NCBI RefSeq assembly: GCF_022869805.1
Contig: NZ_CP094974.1
Location: 3,844,001-3,908,000 of the forward strand
From: Halosolutus halophilus
GTDB lineage: Archaea; Halobacteriota; Halobacteria; Halobacteriales; Natrialbaceae
Direction of reading: 5' to 3'
DNA length: 64,000 nt
Part shown: in pieces, positions 28,191-36,951 of the stretch
How the letters are laid out: each line of letters opens with the position of its first letter
Position numbering within the stretch: the first letter of the stretch is position 1
Notes under the pieces: generated by a model
What the model saw: the letters and a program-made list of their open reading frames with translations, nothing else
What the model was told of the DNA's origin: nothing
Database searches by the model: none
Made by a program: the position numbers and the translations under genes

Positions 28191-28220
28191 CCGACCACGA
28201 CGGATCCGCGAGCCGATCGA

Positions 28221-29243
28221 TCACCCGAAGCGATCGAGTCCGGACTGGTGGCGTCGGTTGCCGTCCGGATCCGCCCGCCACGGCGTACTGCGGTCGCGCT
28301 CGGCCACGAGATCGACGGACGGCGCCGGTGCGTCTTCGTAACCGTCACACGAGGGGCCACACGTCGATCGGGCGTCGACGACGCGTCCCTTCCACTCACA
28401 GAAGGGCAGGGTCGCACCGGCGTCGGTCGACGGACGGCAGGACTCGCAGGCCGGAAACGCGTACGTTCGCCAGCCTTTGCCGTAGGCGCGCTCGGCGGTC
28501 CGTCGGCGCGTTCGCGTCTTCTCGGCGGGGGAGACGACGGCGACGTCCGTTCGACCGGGGTGGAACCCGGTCGGCTCGATCCCCGGGTCGTCGACGGGCA
28601 GCGGCGTCGGCTCGCGGACGACCTCGATCTCGTCGACGGGGTCGCGTTCAGTGGGTGGGCCATCGTCCTCGACGGTCGGCACGCTGCGATCGTCGCGGTG
28701 GACCCGCCAGACGCCGACTTCCTCGGGGATGCGGTTCAAGTGGGCGCGCGTGACGTAGCTCTCGGTCGCGAGCACCACCTCGTCGACCAGCGCGAGGCTG
28801 ACGTCGGTCCGGAGTTGTGCTTCGAGGTCCCCGGGCCGGCCGAGATCCGGTTTGTTCTCGATTCCGACGAGCCGATCGTACCAGTCGGGGTAGCGGGCGA
28901 CCTGTCGCACGTAGTCGCGACCGCGCCGGCGTTCGCGTTCGAAGAAGCCGATCTCGAGGGCTCGCTCCGTGGCTCGGCGGGCCCGTTCCGGGTGACAGTC
29001 GAAGGCGTCCTTCCAGTAGCGCGCCCGGCCAGGGCCGACGGCGGACTCGATGGCGGCGTCGGGGATCGTCTCGGCCGTGAGCGCGACCCGATCGGCGAAC
29101 GCGGGCCCGGGCTCGACGCGGACGACGTCGAGAATCCGACCTCCGGGTTCGGCGACGCTCCCGCCGAGTTGCCGGGCGACGATCCCCTCGCGTCGCCCCT
29201 CGAGGTGGGCACACAGCGCGAGTTCGAACGCGAACTCGGACAC
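28221..29243 (-). CDS. DUF5787-type protein, possible nuclease fold
   Basis: The 340-residue product begins with GTG at 29243 (MSEFAFELALCAHLE); an upstream TTG at 29270 is less likely. Conserved features are the ELALCAHLE start, YWKDAFDCHPERARRATERA, the PD-(D/E)XK-like strand LVGIENKPDLG, and a Cys-rich C terminus (CESC, CEW, CGPSC). I associate it with DUF5787, a haloarchaeal family. The ENK motif suggests a restriction-endonuclease-like fold, but that is inference. It is convergent with the lipoprotein gene. Confidence 0.72.
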   Translation of the reverse strand: MSEFAFELALCAHLEGRREGIVARQLGGSVAEPGGRILDVVRVEPGPAFADRVALTAETIPDAAIESAVGPGRARYWKDAFDCHPERARRATERALEIGFFERERRRGRDYVRQVARYPDWYDRLVGIENKPDLGRPGDLEAQLRTDVSLALVDEVVLATESYVTRAHLNRIPEEVGVWRVHRDDRSVPTVEDDGPPTERDPVDEIEVVREPTPLPVDDPGIEPTGFHPGRTDVAVVSPAEKTRTRRRTAERAYGKGWRTYAFPACESCRPSTDAGATLPFCEWKGRVVDARSTCGPSCDGYEDAPAPSVDLVAERDRSTPWRADPDGNRRHQSGLDRFG

Positions 29244-29334
29244 GGTGCTGGGGAGGAGCGCGATCGGCAAAAGTCGTGGGGTCGACGGAGTCTACACGCC
29301 GAGTCGTCCGATTGGCCGGTTCGATCCGGCGTGT

Positions 29335-29619
29335 TCAGCGGGCGTGAACGGGAACTGCGGCGCGTCGATCGAGACGCCTGCCGAGCCAGCGGCCGAACAG
29401 CCTCGCGCCGCCGAGGCCAGCGCCGATCGTTCCGATCCCGACGGCCAGTGCGACCACGACCGTCACGAGTGGCTCGTCGCCGACGGCTGCTGTCGCCACG
29501 AGCGCGGTGATCGCCGACACGAGGAACAGACCCGTCGTTCCGATCGTGACGACGGCAGTTTCGACGAGACTCCGCCCGTCGATCGAGTCGACCGTCCGCG
29601 ATGGTCTGGATGTAGTCAT
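29335..29619 (-). CDS. Small membrane protein
   Basis: The 94-residue product has two to three hydrophobic segments (VVTIGTTGLFLVSAITALVAT and VTVVVALAVGIGTIGAGLGG) with a short Arg-rich C terminus (GRWLGRRLDRR). No family is recognised. It stands alone between the DUF5787-type gene and the repeat at 29734. Confidence 0.65.
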   Translation of the reverse strand: MTTSRPSRTVDSIDGRSLVETAVVTIGTTGLFLVSAITALVATAAVGDEPLVTVVVALAVGIGTIGAGLGGARLFGRWLGRRLDRRAAVPVHAR

Positions 29620-29733
29620 CGTATCTACGTCAACGCACCGAACGGGAATAAGTGTAATCTGAACTATATTTTTGTAACGCGTCCTACTGAAATCCGTTTC
29701 AGGAACGCTCCGGTGGTGACTGGATCCCGTCGA

Positions 29734-29806
29734 CGACGAGCGGATAGCGGGCCGAGAAACCGGGAAACGTGCAGCGACGAGCGGATAGCGGGCCGAGAAA
29801 CCGGGA
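29734..29806. repeat. Tandem 32-bp direct repeat
   Basis: Two identical 32-bp copies (29734-29765 and 29775-29806) begin CGACGAGCGGATAGCGGGCC and are separated by 9 nt. They lie just past the 3' end of the regulator gene that stops at 29828. No terminal inverted repeats or flanking duplications are visible. Confidence 0.9.
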
Positions 29807-29827
29807 CCCGTCGAAAGGGTGCCCTCG

Positions 29828-30730
29828 TCAGACGTCGTCGATCCGCGTCTCGAGAACGGTGAGGTCCTCGTCCATCGTCACCCGCAGTTCGTCGCCCGCG
29901 AGCGGGATTCGCACCTCGAGACGGAGCGGGTCGCGATCGGATACGCGCGTGTACTCGTCCGAGACGCACCACGGGAGCGTCCAGTAGGGACGCTCGTCGA
30001 GGGAAACCCCGCGTTCACGGTGGAAACTGACGACGTCGGACTGATCGAGCAGGCGGAGGCCGACGGCCGAACAGAGCGTGTGCTCGCACTGCGCGCACTC
30101 GTGGTCGACGCGAAGGCCGACGCCGAGACAACACGAGCCGTCCTCGACGACCCGCGTCTCCATCCGGCCGTTGCACTCCGGACAGACGCCGTCGGCCGCC
30201 AGACAGTGCAGGTGCCGAACCCGCTGGTCGAAGGCGTCCGCGATCTCCTCGCGCGTCCGATCGTTCAGACCGCCGGGCGGGAACGCGTACTCGCCGTGCC
30301 GTCGGCCACATTCCTGGCACCGGATCGTGAACTGTTCGTCAACGTAACTGGCCTCGAGAGGCCCGTCGCAGGCGTAACAGCTCCCCTCGACCGGAAAGGG
30401 TTCGATCGAGGGGTCCTCGGTGAACGAGCCCGCGATCACCGAGCGGACGACCTTCTCGCCGGCGTGTTTGAACGCGTATCCGTCGTCCGTCTGCGTGACG
30501 AAGTGACCAGTCAGCTTCTGGAGGTGGTAGTTGAACTGTGCCGAATCGCGCATCCCCACCTCGCGGCGCAGGTCCGAGAACGAGACGCGCTCCGCGTCGG
30601 CCGCCCACAGCGCCTCGAGGATCGATAACCGCGTCTCGTTGCCGACGAGCGCGAACGCGTCGGCGGGATCGAGACAGTCCGTACACTCGAGCGGGCTCTC
30701 GCCCTCACTCGCGACGTCCGATCGACTCAT
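29828..30730 (-). CDS. ArsR-like winged-helix regulator with zinc-binding C-terminal region
   Basis: The 300-residue product has an N-terminal winged helix (ALVGNETRLSILEALW, then LRREVGMRDSAQFNYHLQKL) of the haloarchaeal ArsR-like type. A large C-terminal part follows with several Cys pairs (CYAC/CQEC near 115-140, CPEC, CEHTLC) that look like zinc ribbons. I use the ATG at 30730 (MSRSD). Two inverted repeats with the same AACTG half-site lie 18-58 nt upstream, consistent with autoregulation. Ligand and targets are unknown. Confidence 0.85.
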   Translation of the reverse strand: MSRSDVASEGESPLECTDCLDPADAFALVGNETRLSILEALWAADAERVSFSDLRREVGMRDSAQFNYHLQKLTGHFVTQTDDGYAFKHAGEKVVRSVIAGSFTEDPSIEPFPVEGSCYACDGPLEASYVDEQFTIRCQECGRRHGEYAFPPGGLNDRTREEIADAFDQRVRHLHCLAADGVCPECNGRMETRVVEDGSCCLGVGLRVDHECAQCEHTLCSAVGLRLLDQSDVVSFHRERGVSLDERPYWTLPWCVSDEYTRVSDRDPLRLEVRIPLAGDELRVTMDEDLTVLETRIDDV

Positions 30731-30748
30731 ACGGGCACGTACACGAGC

Positions 30749-30788
30749 AACTGTCAAAACAGTTCCCTAAATCGCAGTTCTGTAACTG
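30749..30788. promoter_or_regulatory. Paired inverted repeats with AACTG half-sites
   Basis: AACTGT (30749-30754) pairs with ACAGTT (30759-30764) across CAAA. CAGTT (30775-30779) pairs with AACTG (30784-30788) across CTGT. On the minus strand a GATTTAGG TATA-like box (about 30767-30774) lies between them. Both sites share the same half-site, as expected for two dimers of one regulator, probably the ArsR-like protein downstream. Confidence 0.65.
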
Positions 30789-30940
30789 TGGTTTCATTTC
30801 GTGGGATTCAGTGCGCACGTGACGTTCGGCGCGTGGACACCGCTGGTCGGTGCGACGAGGCTGTCGTTCGCCGCACGGAGACTGAACAGCGGGGCGATCG
30901 ACGACGGGGAAGGGCGAGAAATCGGCTCGAACCGATCGGG

Positions 30941-31945
30941 TCAGCGGTGCCCCGGTCGCGGAGCCGCCTTCTGCAACGCGGTTTCGGCGACGTTGCCGCC
31001 GTAGTCGGCGCTCCGGGACAGCGAGTCGAGGATCAGCCCGAGCGACTGGGCCTTGATGGGGTCGAGGTCGCGAAGCATGTCGTCGATTCGGCGGGTATGT
31101 TCGTCGATCGTCAGCACGGATTCGAGGGCCTCGTGGCCGAGGTCGGTCGCCTCGTCACCATCCTCGGCGAACAGGGCGTCCATCGACTGCTCGAGAATCT
31201 CGGCGGCATCCGCGTGGAGATCGAGCAGCGCCTCCGCCACCTCTTCGGGAATCGACTCGTGTTTCAGCGCGAGCTGGCTGATCTTGACGGCGTGATCGGC
31301 GACCCGTTCGAGCTGTCGCGCGCTCGAGTGGAAGTCGAAACAGTCCTCGCGAGAGACGCCGAGCCCTTCGGCGGCCCGCGGCGATCGCAGGGTCGCACGG
31401 AAGATCCGCGAAACGACGAGGAAGAGTCGATCGACATCGTCGTCGCGCTCGATCACGTCGCGGGCCACGTCGTCGTCGTTCTCGACGAGCGCCGTCACCG
31501 CGTCCTCGAGCATGGCGGTCGCGATCAGCCGCATTCGGGTGACCGCGTTGACGATCGACAGCTCCGAGGAGTCGAGCAGGTCCTGGACGACGACGGAGTC
31601 GGTTCCTTCGTCGACGATCTCGACGCCGATGAGCCCCTGGATGGCGCTTCGAATCGCCCGCCGCTGGTCGGTAGTGATCCGGTTCGCCTCGAGTCGGATG
31701 ACGTCGAAGCCGCTGACGTACATCGTCAGCACGGCGCGGGTCAACTGCTCGCCGTCGAGCGCCGCCACGTCGAGCGTCCCCTCCTGGTGGCTGGTTTCGC
31801 GCTGTGGCGTGACGATCAGCGTGTCGTCTTGCGCGTATATCTCGACGGTCGATCCGCTGGAAATGTCGTTAGCCGTGGCCCACGTCTTCGGGAGCGAGAC
31901 GGTGTACGTCGATCCGCCGGTCACCTGGACCTTGCGCGTCTCCAT
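30941..31945 (-). CDS. AbrB-PhoU phosphate-response regulator
   Basis: The 334-residue product starts with an AbrB/SpoVT-like DNA-binding strand-loop (METRKVQVTGGSTYTVSLPK) and continues with two PhoU-type helical repeats (HSSARQLERVADHAVKIS near 220). PhoU domains sense transporter state, and the fusion makes it a likely phosphate-responsive transcription factor. It is divergent from pstS, sharing the 433-nt regulatory spacer. The start is the ATG at 31945 because the upstream codons are outside the AbrB fold. It is a paralogue of the protein at 37611. Confidence 0.9.
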   Translation of the reverse strand: METRKVQVTGGSTYTVSLPKTWATANDISSGSTVEIYAQDDTLIVTPQRETSHQEGTLDVAALDGEQLTRAVLTMYVSGFDVIRLEANRITTDQRRAIRSAIQGLIGVEIVDEGTDSVVVQDLLDSSELSIVNAVTRMRLIATAMLEDAVTALVENDDDVARDVIERDDDVDRLFLVVSRIFRATLRSPRAAEGLGVSREDCFDFHSSARQLERVADHAVKISQLALKHESIPEEVAEALLDLHADAAEILEQSMDALFAEDGDEATDLGHEALESVLTIDEHTRRIDDMLRDLDPIKAQSLGLILDSLSRSADYGGNVAETALQKAAPRPGHR

Positions 31946-32378
31946 GGGAGGTGGGTCTGGACTCCGAGAACATAAATCACTCTGATTATATAGAGACACC
32001 ACAGTAGCTCACGAAAGAGGCGCTTTGGGGGCGTTTTGCGGAGGGAACTGGTACCGATGGCTACGTGAAGCTACCGTTGTTAGCGTCTATCAATATAGCC
32101 CTATATACCAACCAAGAGCGACGGGTATCCCGACGAGAGTTGCGATCGAACGGTACCGGGACTGCGAATCGAACCGAGAACCGATCGGAGAACTCGCTTG
32201 CCCGAACCGCGATTCGAGGCGCGAGAAGGAGCATTACAGGCCACACGACGGGCGAGTACGAAACACTATGTACTCGTACGTATCGCTCCGGACCCGTACG
32301 TCCGCAACTATAGATACCGCAAATACAATATATAGAAATTAGAATCGTATTTATATGGGCTGTACAATCGTCTACCCG
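31946..32378. promoter_or_regulatory. 433-nt divergent regulatory spacer of the phosphate island
   Basis: There is no convincing gene here. The spacer is unusually AT-rich for this genome and has several TATA-like clusters: TATATAGAG near 31988 for the leftward regulator, CAATATAGCCCTATATACC near 32090-32110, and GCAATATATAGAAATT to GTATTTATATGGG (about 32321-32358) just before pstS. The 7-bp inverted repeat at 32253-32276 lies in the middle. Multiple promoters are typical of phosphate-regulated genes. Confidence 0.75.
32253..32276. promoter_or_regulatory. Inverted repeat upstream of pstS (candidate Pho box)
   Basis: CGAGTAC (32253-32259) and GTACTCG (32270-32276) are exact complements with a 10-nt spacer, about one helical turn. 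CGTACG-type words recur just downstream. It lies about 70-95 nt before the pstS-proximal TATA, a plausible activator site under phosphate limitation. Confidence 0.55.
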
Positions 32379-33359
32379 ATGACGGACAATCAGTCCGGGC
32401 GGTCGGTGGGTACAGTCTCTCGACGGAAGTTCCTCGCGTCGAGCGGGGCGATAGGGGCGATCGCAGTCGCGGGTTGCTCCGAGACCGATGCGGAAAACGG
32501 CAGCGGCGAACTCTCGGGCGAAGTCGTCGTCAAAGGCTCGAGTACCGTCTTCCCGATTTCCGACGAGATGGCACAGCGATTCATGAACCAGTACCCGAAC
32601 GTCAACGTCACGGTCGACCCGACCGGCAGCGGTGGCGGGTTCGAGAACCACTTCTGTCCCGGCGACGCCGACGTCAACGGGGCATCGCGGCCGATCAAGC
32701 CCGAGGAGGAAGACCACTGCGCCGAAAACGACGTCACGCCGATCGAAATGCACATCGCCGGCGACGCGCTCACGATGGCGGTCAGCCCCGACAACGACTG
32801 GGTCGACTGCATGTCCTTCGACGAACTGGCCCAGATCTGGGGCGAGGACGCCGCCGAGACGTGGGCCGACGTCAACTCCGAATGGCCCGACGAGGAGATC
32901 GAACGCTACGGACCCGACACCACCTCTGGAACCTACGACTGGTTCAGCGAGAACGTCAACGGCGGGGGTCACACCACCGAGTACGAAGGAACCGAGGACG
33001 ACAACACCATCATTCAGGGCCTCGAGAACAGCCAGTACGGGATCGGCTACTTCGGCTACGCCTACTACTCCGAGAACGAGGACCGCGTCAAAGCAATCGA
33101 CATCAAAAAGAGCGAGGGCGACGACTGCGGATCGCCGAGCCTGCAGGCGGCCAGCGAGGGGACGTACCCGATGTCTCGACCGCTGTTCATCTATCCCTCC
33201 GAGGAGGCCCTCCAGCGCGAGGAGGTCTACGAGTTCATCAACTACTACCTCGAGAACTCGAATGCCGACTGGATCGCAGACGAGGTCGGGTACGTGCCCT
33301 CGAATCAGGACATGGTCGACGAGAACACGAGTAAACTCGAAGACGCGGCCGGCGAGTAA
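32379..33359 (+). CDS. pstS: Phosphate ABC transporter substrate-binding lipoprotein PstS
   Basis: The 326-residue product has a Tat lipoprotein signal (SRRKFLASSGAIGAIAVAG then Cys33) and the PstS phosphate-binding loops (KGSSTVFPIS near 50, GSGGGFENHF, DTTSGTYDWF). It binds inorganic phosphate outside the membrane and hands it to PstCA. It is the first gene of pstS-pstC-pstA-pstB-phoU and is followed by pstC after 42 nt. I choose the ATG at 32379 over the upstream one at 32355, which lies on the TATA region. Confidence 0.96.
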   Translation: MTDNQSGRSVGTVSRRKFLASSGAIGAIAVAGCSETDAENGSGELSGEVVVKGSSTVFPISDEMAQRFMNQYPNVNVTVDPTGSGGGFENHFCPGDADVNGASRPIKPEEEDHCAENDVTPIEMHIAGDALTMAVSPDNDWVDCMSFDELAQIWGEDAAETWADVNSEWPDEEIERYGPDTTSGTYDWFSENVNGGGHTTEYEGTEDDNTIIQGLENSQYGIGYFGYAYYSENEDRVKAIDIKKSEGDDCGSPSLQAASEGTYPMSRPLFIYPSEEALQREEVYEFINYYLENSNADWIADEVGYVPSNQDMVDENTSKLEDAAGE

Positions 33360-33401
33360 CGCGGCTATCGACACCGATTTTTCGCATCTAAATGAACTGG
33401 T

Positions 33402-34343
33402 ATGAGTAATACACCAATCGACGCCGATCTCACCCGATCGGCACACGGACGGATTGCAAAGGAACGGTTGTATCACGGCCTGTTGTTCGCCTGTGCAGCG
33501 CTAACTGTTCTCGTGACGGTCAGCATCATCGCGACCCTGGCGATCGACGCGGTGGATTTCTTCCAACGCGTCGCGCCGGTCGCGTTCTTCACCGGCACGG
33601 AGTGGGTCCTGCGGAGCGAGAACCCGATTCTCGGGATCCTGCCGCTCGTAAGCGCCACGCTCGTGGTAACGATCGTCTCGGCGCTCGTCGCGATTCCGAT
33701 CGGTACGGCGGCCGCGGTCTACCTGAGCGAGTACGCCAGCGATCGGATGCGATCGGTACTGAAACCGGCGCTCGAGATCCTCGCGGGGATTCCGACCGTC
33801 GTCTACGGCTTCTTCGCGCTCGTGTATCTGACGCCGTGGCTCCAGCAGATCGGACTCGATTTGAGCCTGTTCAACCTGCTTTCCGCGTCGATCATGGTCG
33901 GGATCATGATCATCCCCATGGTCTCCTCGATCAGCGAGGACGCGATGAGCGCGGTCCCGGACTCGCTCCGACAGGCAGGGTACGGCCTCGGCGCGACGAA
34001 GTTCGAGGTGTCGACGAAGATCGTCCTTCCCGCGTCCATATCGGGCATCTTCTCGTCGTACATTCTGGCGCTCTCGCGGGCGATCGGCGAGACCATGATC
34101 GTCGTCGTGGCCGGCGGCAGTCGAGCGCGCATGTTCGATCCCTCGAATCCCCTCGCGAACCTCTTCAACTCCGGCCAGACGATGACCGCCGCCATGGTGC
34201 AGGCGGTCACCACGGACCTATCCGGCGGCACCGCCGGCTACTACTCGATGTTCGCGATCGGATTGACGCTGTTCGCGATCACCTTCACGATGAACCTGCT
34301 CAGCAACCGCATCGCCGCACGCTACCGGGAGGAGTACCAATGA
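33402..34343 (+). CDS. pstC: Phosphate ABC transporter permease PstC
   Basis: The 313-residue product has six hydrophobic segments and the PstC/permease EAA-like loop (SLRQAGYGLGATKFE) that contacts PstB. The segment VPIGTAAAVYLSEYAS-like (ALVAIPIGTAAAVYLSEYAS) is typical of the family. It forms the membrane channel with PstA. The stop overlaps an 18-codon ORF by ATGA. Confidence 0.96.
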   Translation: MSNTPIDADLTRSAHGRIAKERLYHGLLFACAALTVLVTVSIIATLAIDAVDFFQRVAPVAFFTGTEWVLRSENPILGILPLVSATLVVTIVSALVAIPIGTAAAVYLSEYASDRMRSVLKPALEILAGIPTVVYGFFALVYLTPWLQQIGLDLSLFNLLSASIMVGIMIIPMVSSISEDAMSAVPDSLRQAGYGLGATKFEVSTKIVLPASISGIFSSYILALSRAIGETMIVVVAGGSRARMFDPSNPLANLFNSGQTMTAAMVQAVTTDLSGGTAGYYSMFAIGLTLFAITFTMNLLSNRIAARYREEYQ

Positions 34344-34399
34344 GACGATCGACGACCAAGGATCCGAGAACCGCGCCCGCGAAGGAGGTGAGCCGCTGA
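34340..34399 (+). CDS. 18-residue linker ORF between pstC and pstA
   Basis: An ATG overlaps the pstC stop (ATGA), and the TGA of this short ORF overlaps the pstA start (TGATG). The peptide is basic (MRRSTTKDPRTAPAKEVSR). Its last codons contain the pstA Shine-Dalgarno. Whether it is translated is unknown; it could couple translation of the two permeases. Confidence 0.4.
   Translation: MRRSTTKDPRTAPAKEVSR
34384..34391 (+). promoter_or_regulatory. Strong Shine-Dalgarno of pstA
   Basis: GGAGGTGA lies 7 nt before the pstA ATG at 34399 and is complementary to the 3' end of 16S rRNA. It fixes the pstA start. Such a site is uncommon in this window, where most promoters look leaderless. Confidence 0.85.
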
Positions 34400-36036
34400 T
34401 GGCGACCGCCGACGAGTCGACGGGGGCCTGGTTCGGTGCGGACGGGCAGGTCAGCCAGGTCCGCGGCCTGCTGTTCAAGGCCGCCTGTCTCGGTGCGACC
34501 CTGCTCGCGCTGTTCCTCGTGTTCGTGTTCCTCGCCTACGTCGCGACCGACGCGATCGAACCCCTGACGGCCGATCCGGCCTGGTGGGGCGCAGTCGCCG
34601 TGACCGTCCTGCTCCCGGCGCTCGGGCTGGCCGGGTACTACTACCGGTACGACCCGCCGGCGGGAGAAGTCGCGTACACGGCGCTCGGACTCCCGATCGC
34701 CGCGACCCTGCTGGCCGGCGGCGTCGGAATCGTCTTCAGACACATCGTCAGCCCACACGGGTGGCTCGCGCTCGTCGTCGCCACCGCCGTCGCCGCCGGC
34801 GCGATCGCGCTCCACGACCGCCGTCGGGACGCCGGCGCGCTCGAGCGAGCCGCGGTCGTCACGGTCGTTCCCCTGCTGGCACTGGTCGGAGTTCCGGGTC
34901 TCGTACCGAGCCTTCGGGAACTGATCCTTTCGGCACCCGTCTTGCCGATGGCGTCGCTGTCGCTGCTCGGAACGTTCGCGGCCCCGATCGCGGCGGCGGT
35001 CGGCTGGCGCATTCGTCGCGTGCGCAAGAGCGATCGCGCCGGCGTCATCGCCGGCGGCGCGACGGTCGTCGTGGCCGCCCTCGGACTCGTCGCCGCGCCG
35101 CTCGTCGGACTCTCGGCGACGTCGTGGATCGTTCTGACGACCGTCGTCGCCGTTCCGGTCGGACTGTACGTCGAACAGGTTCTCAGGCGCGGGGACGGCG
35201 TCTCCGGACTGGCGTTTCCCGTCGCGATCGCGATCGGGGTGGCCGTCTGTGCCGCCGTCGTCGGAGTGGCCGACCTGAGCGGGCCGACCGTCTGGCTCGA
35301 CTGGGAGTTCCTGACCACCGCCCACAACCGGACGCCCCGCGAAGCCGGGATCTATCCCGCGCTCGTCGGGTCGGTGATGATGATCATCGTCGTCGCCGTC
35401 GCGGCGTTCCCCGTCGGCGTCGGCGCCGCGATCTACCTCGAGGAGTACGCACCCACCGAGGGGCTCCCCGGATCGATCGTCGAACTCATCGAGATCAACG
35501 TCGCGAATCTCGCCGGGGTTCCGTCGGTCGTCTACGGGCTGCTCGGCCTGGCGTTGTTCGTCAACACGGCCGGGCTGCGACCCGGAATCGTCGTCGTCGG
35601 CGGTCTGACGGTCGGTCTGCTCATCCTGCCGATCGTCATCGTCTCCGCACAGGAGGCGATCCAGGCGGTCCCCGATTCCCAGCGGCAGGCCGCCTACGGG
35701 ATGGGAGCGACCCGATGGCAGACGGTCCGGACCGTCGTCCTGCCGCGGGCGATGCCCGGCATCCTGACCGGGACGATCCTGGCGCTGGGTCGTGCGATCG
35801 GCGAAACTGCGCCGTTGCTGATGGTCGGGGTCGCGGCGGTCGTTCGCATCTCGCCGAATTCCTTCTTCAGCCTGTTCAGTGCGATGCCGCGACAGATCTT
35901 CGCCTGGGCGAGGTTGGCCAAGCCGGAGTTCTACCACGGCGTCCTCGCCGCCGGCGTCCTCGTCCTGCTGGTCGTGCTGTTGATGATGAACGGCACGGCG
36001 ATCTTGCTCCGGAACAAGTACCAGCGACACGAGTAA
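34399..36036 (+). CDS. pstA: Phosphate ABC transporter permease PstA with large TM insertion
   Basis: The 545-residue permease is about twice the size of bacterial PstA (about 280-300). The first helix ([20 protein letters not shown]) is followed by roughly 240 extra residues with about eight hydrophobic segments. The family core then resumes at [21 protein letters not shown] with the remaining helices and the PstB-contact loop [15 protein letters not shown]. It pairs with PstC as the phosphate channel. The start is supported by a strong Shine-Dalgarno. pstB begins 1 nt after its stop. Confidence 0.94.
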   Translation: MATADESTGAWFGADGQVSQVRGLLFKAACLGATLLALFLVFVFLAYVATDAIEPLTADPAWWGAVAVTVLLPALGLAGYYYRYDPPAGEVAYTALGLPIAATLLAGGVGIVFRHIVSPHGWLALVVATAVAAGAIALHDRRRDAGALERAAVVTVVPLLALVGVPGLVPSLRELILSAPVLPMASLSLLGTFAAPIAAAVGWRIRRVRKSDRAGVIAGGATVVVAALGLVAAPLVGLSATSWIVLTTVVAVPVGLYVEQVLRRGDGVSGLAFPVAIAIGVAVCAAVVGVADLSGPTVWLDWEFLTTAHNRTPREAGIYPALVGSVMMIIVVAVAAFPVGVGAAIYLEEYAPTEGLPGSIVELIEINVANLAGVPSVVYGLLGLALFVNTAGLRPGIVVVGGLTVGLLILPIVIVSAQEAIQAVPDSQRQAAYGMGATRWQTVRTVVLPRAMPGILTGTILALGRAIGETAPLLMVGVAAVVRISPNSFFSLFSAMPRQIFAWARLAKPEFYHGVLAAGVLVLLVVLLMMNGTAILLRNKYQRHE

Positions 36037-36037
36037 G

Positions 36038-36949
36038 ATGACCCGAAACGAGACACCTCAGACCGACGACGGTACCGAACGGCGAACGGACGGCAGCGGA
36101 ACGGCCGTCTCCGACCAGTCCAGCCCATCCGACGCCGAGAGCGCATCGTTGCTCGACGAATCGTTCGATATCGACGCCCGATCGACGTCCGGGAGTACCG
36201 AGACGATCATCGAGGCCAGAGGCGTCGACGTCTTCTACGACGACGTGCAGGCGCTCCGGAGCGTCGACATGGCGATCCCGGAGAACCAGGTGACGGCACT
36301 CGTCGGGCCGTCCGGCTGTGGGAAGTCGACGTTCCTGCGCTCGATCAACCGGATGAACGACCTCATCGACGCGGCCCGCGTCGAAGGCGAACTGCTGTTC
36401 GACGGGAAGAACGTCTACGACGAGGACGTCGATCCCGTCGCGCTCCGGCGGAAGATCGGGATGGTCTTCCAGTCGCCGAACCCGTTCCCGAAGTCGATCT
36501 ACGACAACGTCGCCTTCGGACTGGAAGTCCAGGACAAGGCCGACGACGTCGACGAGAACGTTCACCGGGCCCTCGAACGGGCCGCGTTGCTCGAGGAAGT
36601 CGAGGATCAACTCGACTCGAGCGGACTGGATCTCTCGGGCGGCCAGCAACAGCGGCTCTGCATCGCCCGCGCGATCGCGCCCGATCCGGAAGTCATCCTG
36701 ATGGACGAACCGGCCTCGGCGCTCGATCCGATCGCGACCTCGAAGATCGAGGACCTGATCGCCGACCTCGCCGAGGAGTACACGGTCGTGATCGTCACGC
36801 ACAACATGCAACAGGCCGCCCGCATCTCCGACAAGACCGCCGTCTTCCTCACCGGCGGCGAACTCGTCGAGTTCGACGACACCGCGAAAATCTTCGAGAA
36901 CCCCGCACACGATCGCGTCGAAGACTACATCACCGGCAAGTTCGGCTAA
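36038..36949 (+). CDS. pstB: Phosphate ABC transporter ATPase PstB
   Basis: The 303-residue ATPase has all ABC motifs: Walker [10 protein letters not shown] (about 90), Q-loop [12 protein letters not shown], signature [16 protein letters not shown], Walker [14 protein letters not shown] and switch [12 protein letters not shown]. An N-terminal acidic, probably disordered extension of about 60 residues precedes the fold. It powers PstCA. phoU starts 2 nt after the stop. Confidence 0.97.
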   Translation: MTRNETPQTDDGTERRTDGSGTAVSDQSSPSDAESASLLDESFDIDARSTSGSTETIIEARGVDVFYDDVQALRSVDMAIPENQVTALVGPSGCGKSTFLRSINRMNDLIDAARVEGELLFDGKNVYDEDVDPVALRRKIGMVFQSPNPFPKSIYDNVAFGLEVQDKADDVDENVHRALERAALLEEVEDQLDSSGLDLSGGQQQRLCIARAIAPDPEVILMDEPASALDPIATSKIEDLIADLAEEYTVVIVTHNMQQAARISDKTAVFLTGGELVEFDDTAKIFENPAHDRVEDYITGKFG

Positions 36950-36951
36950 CC

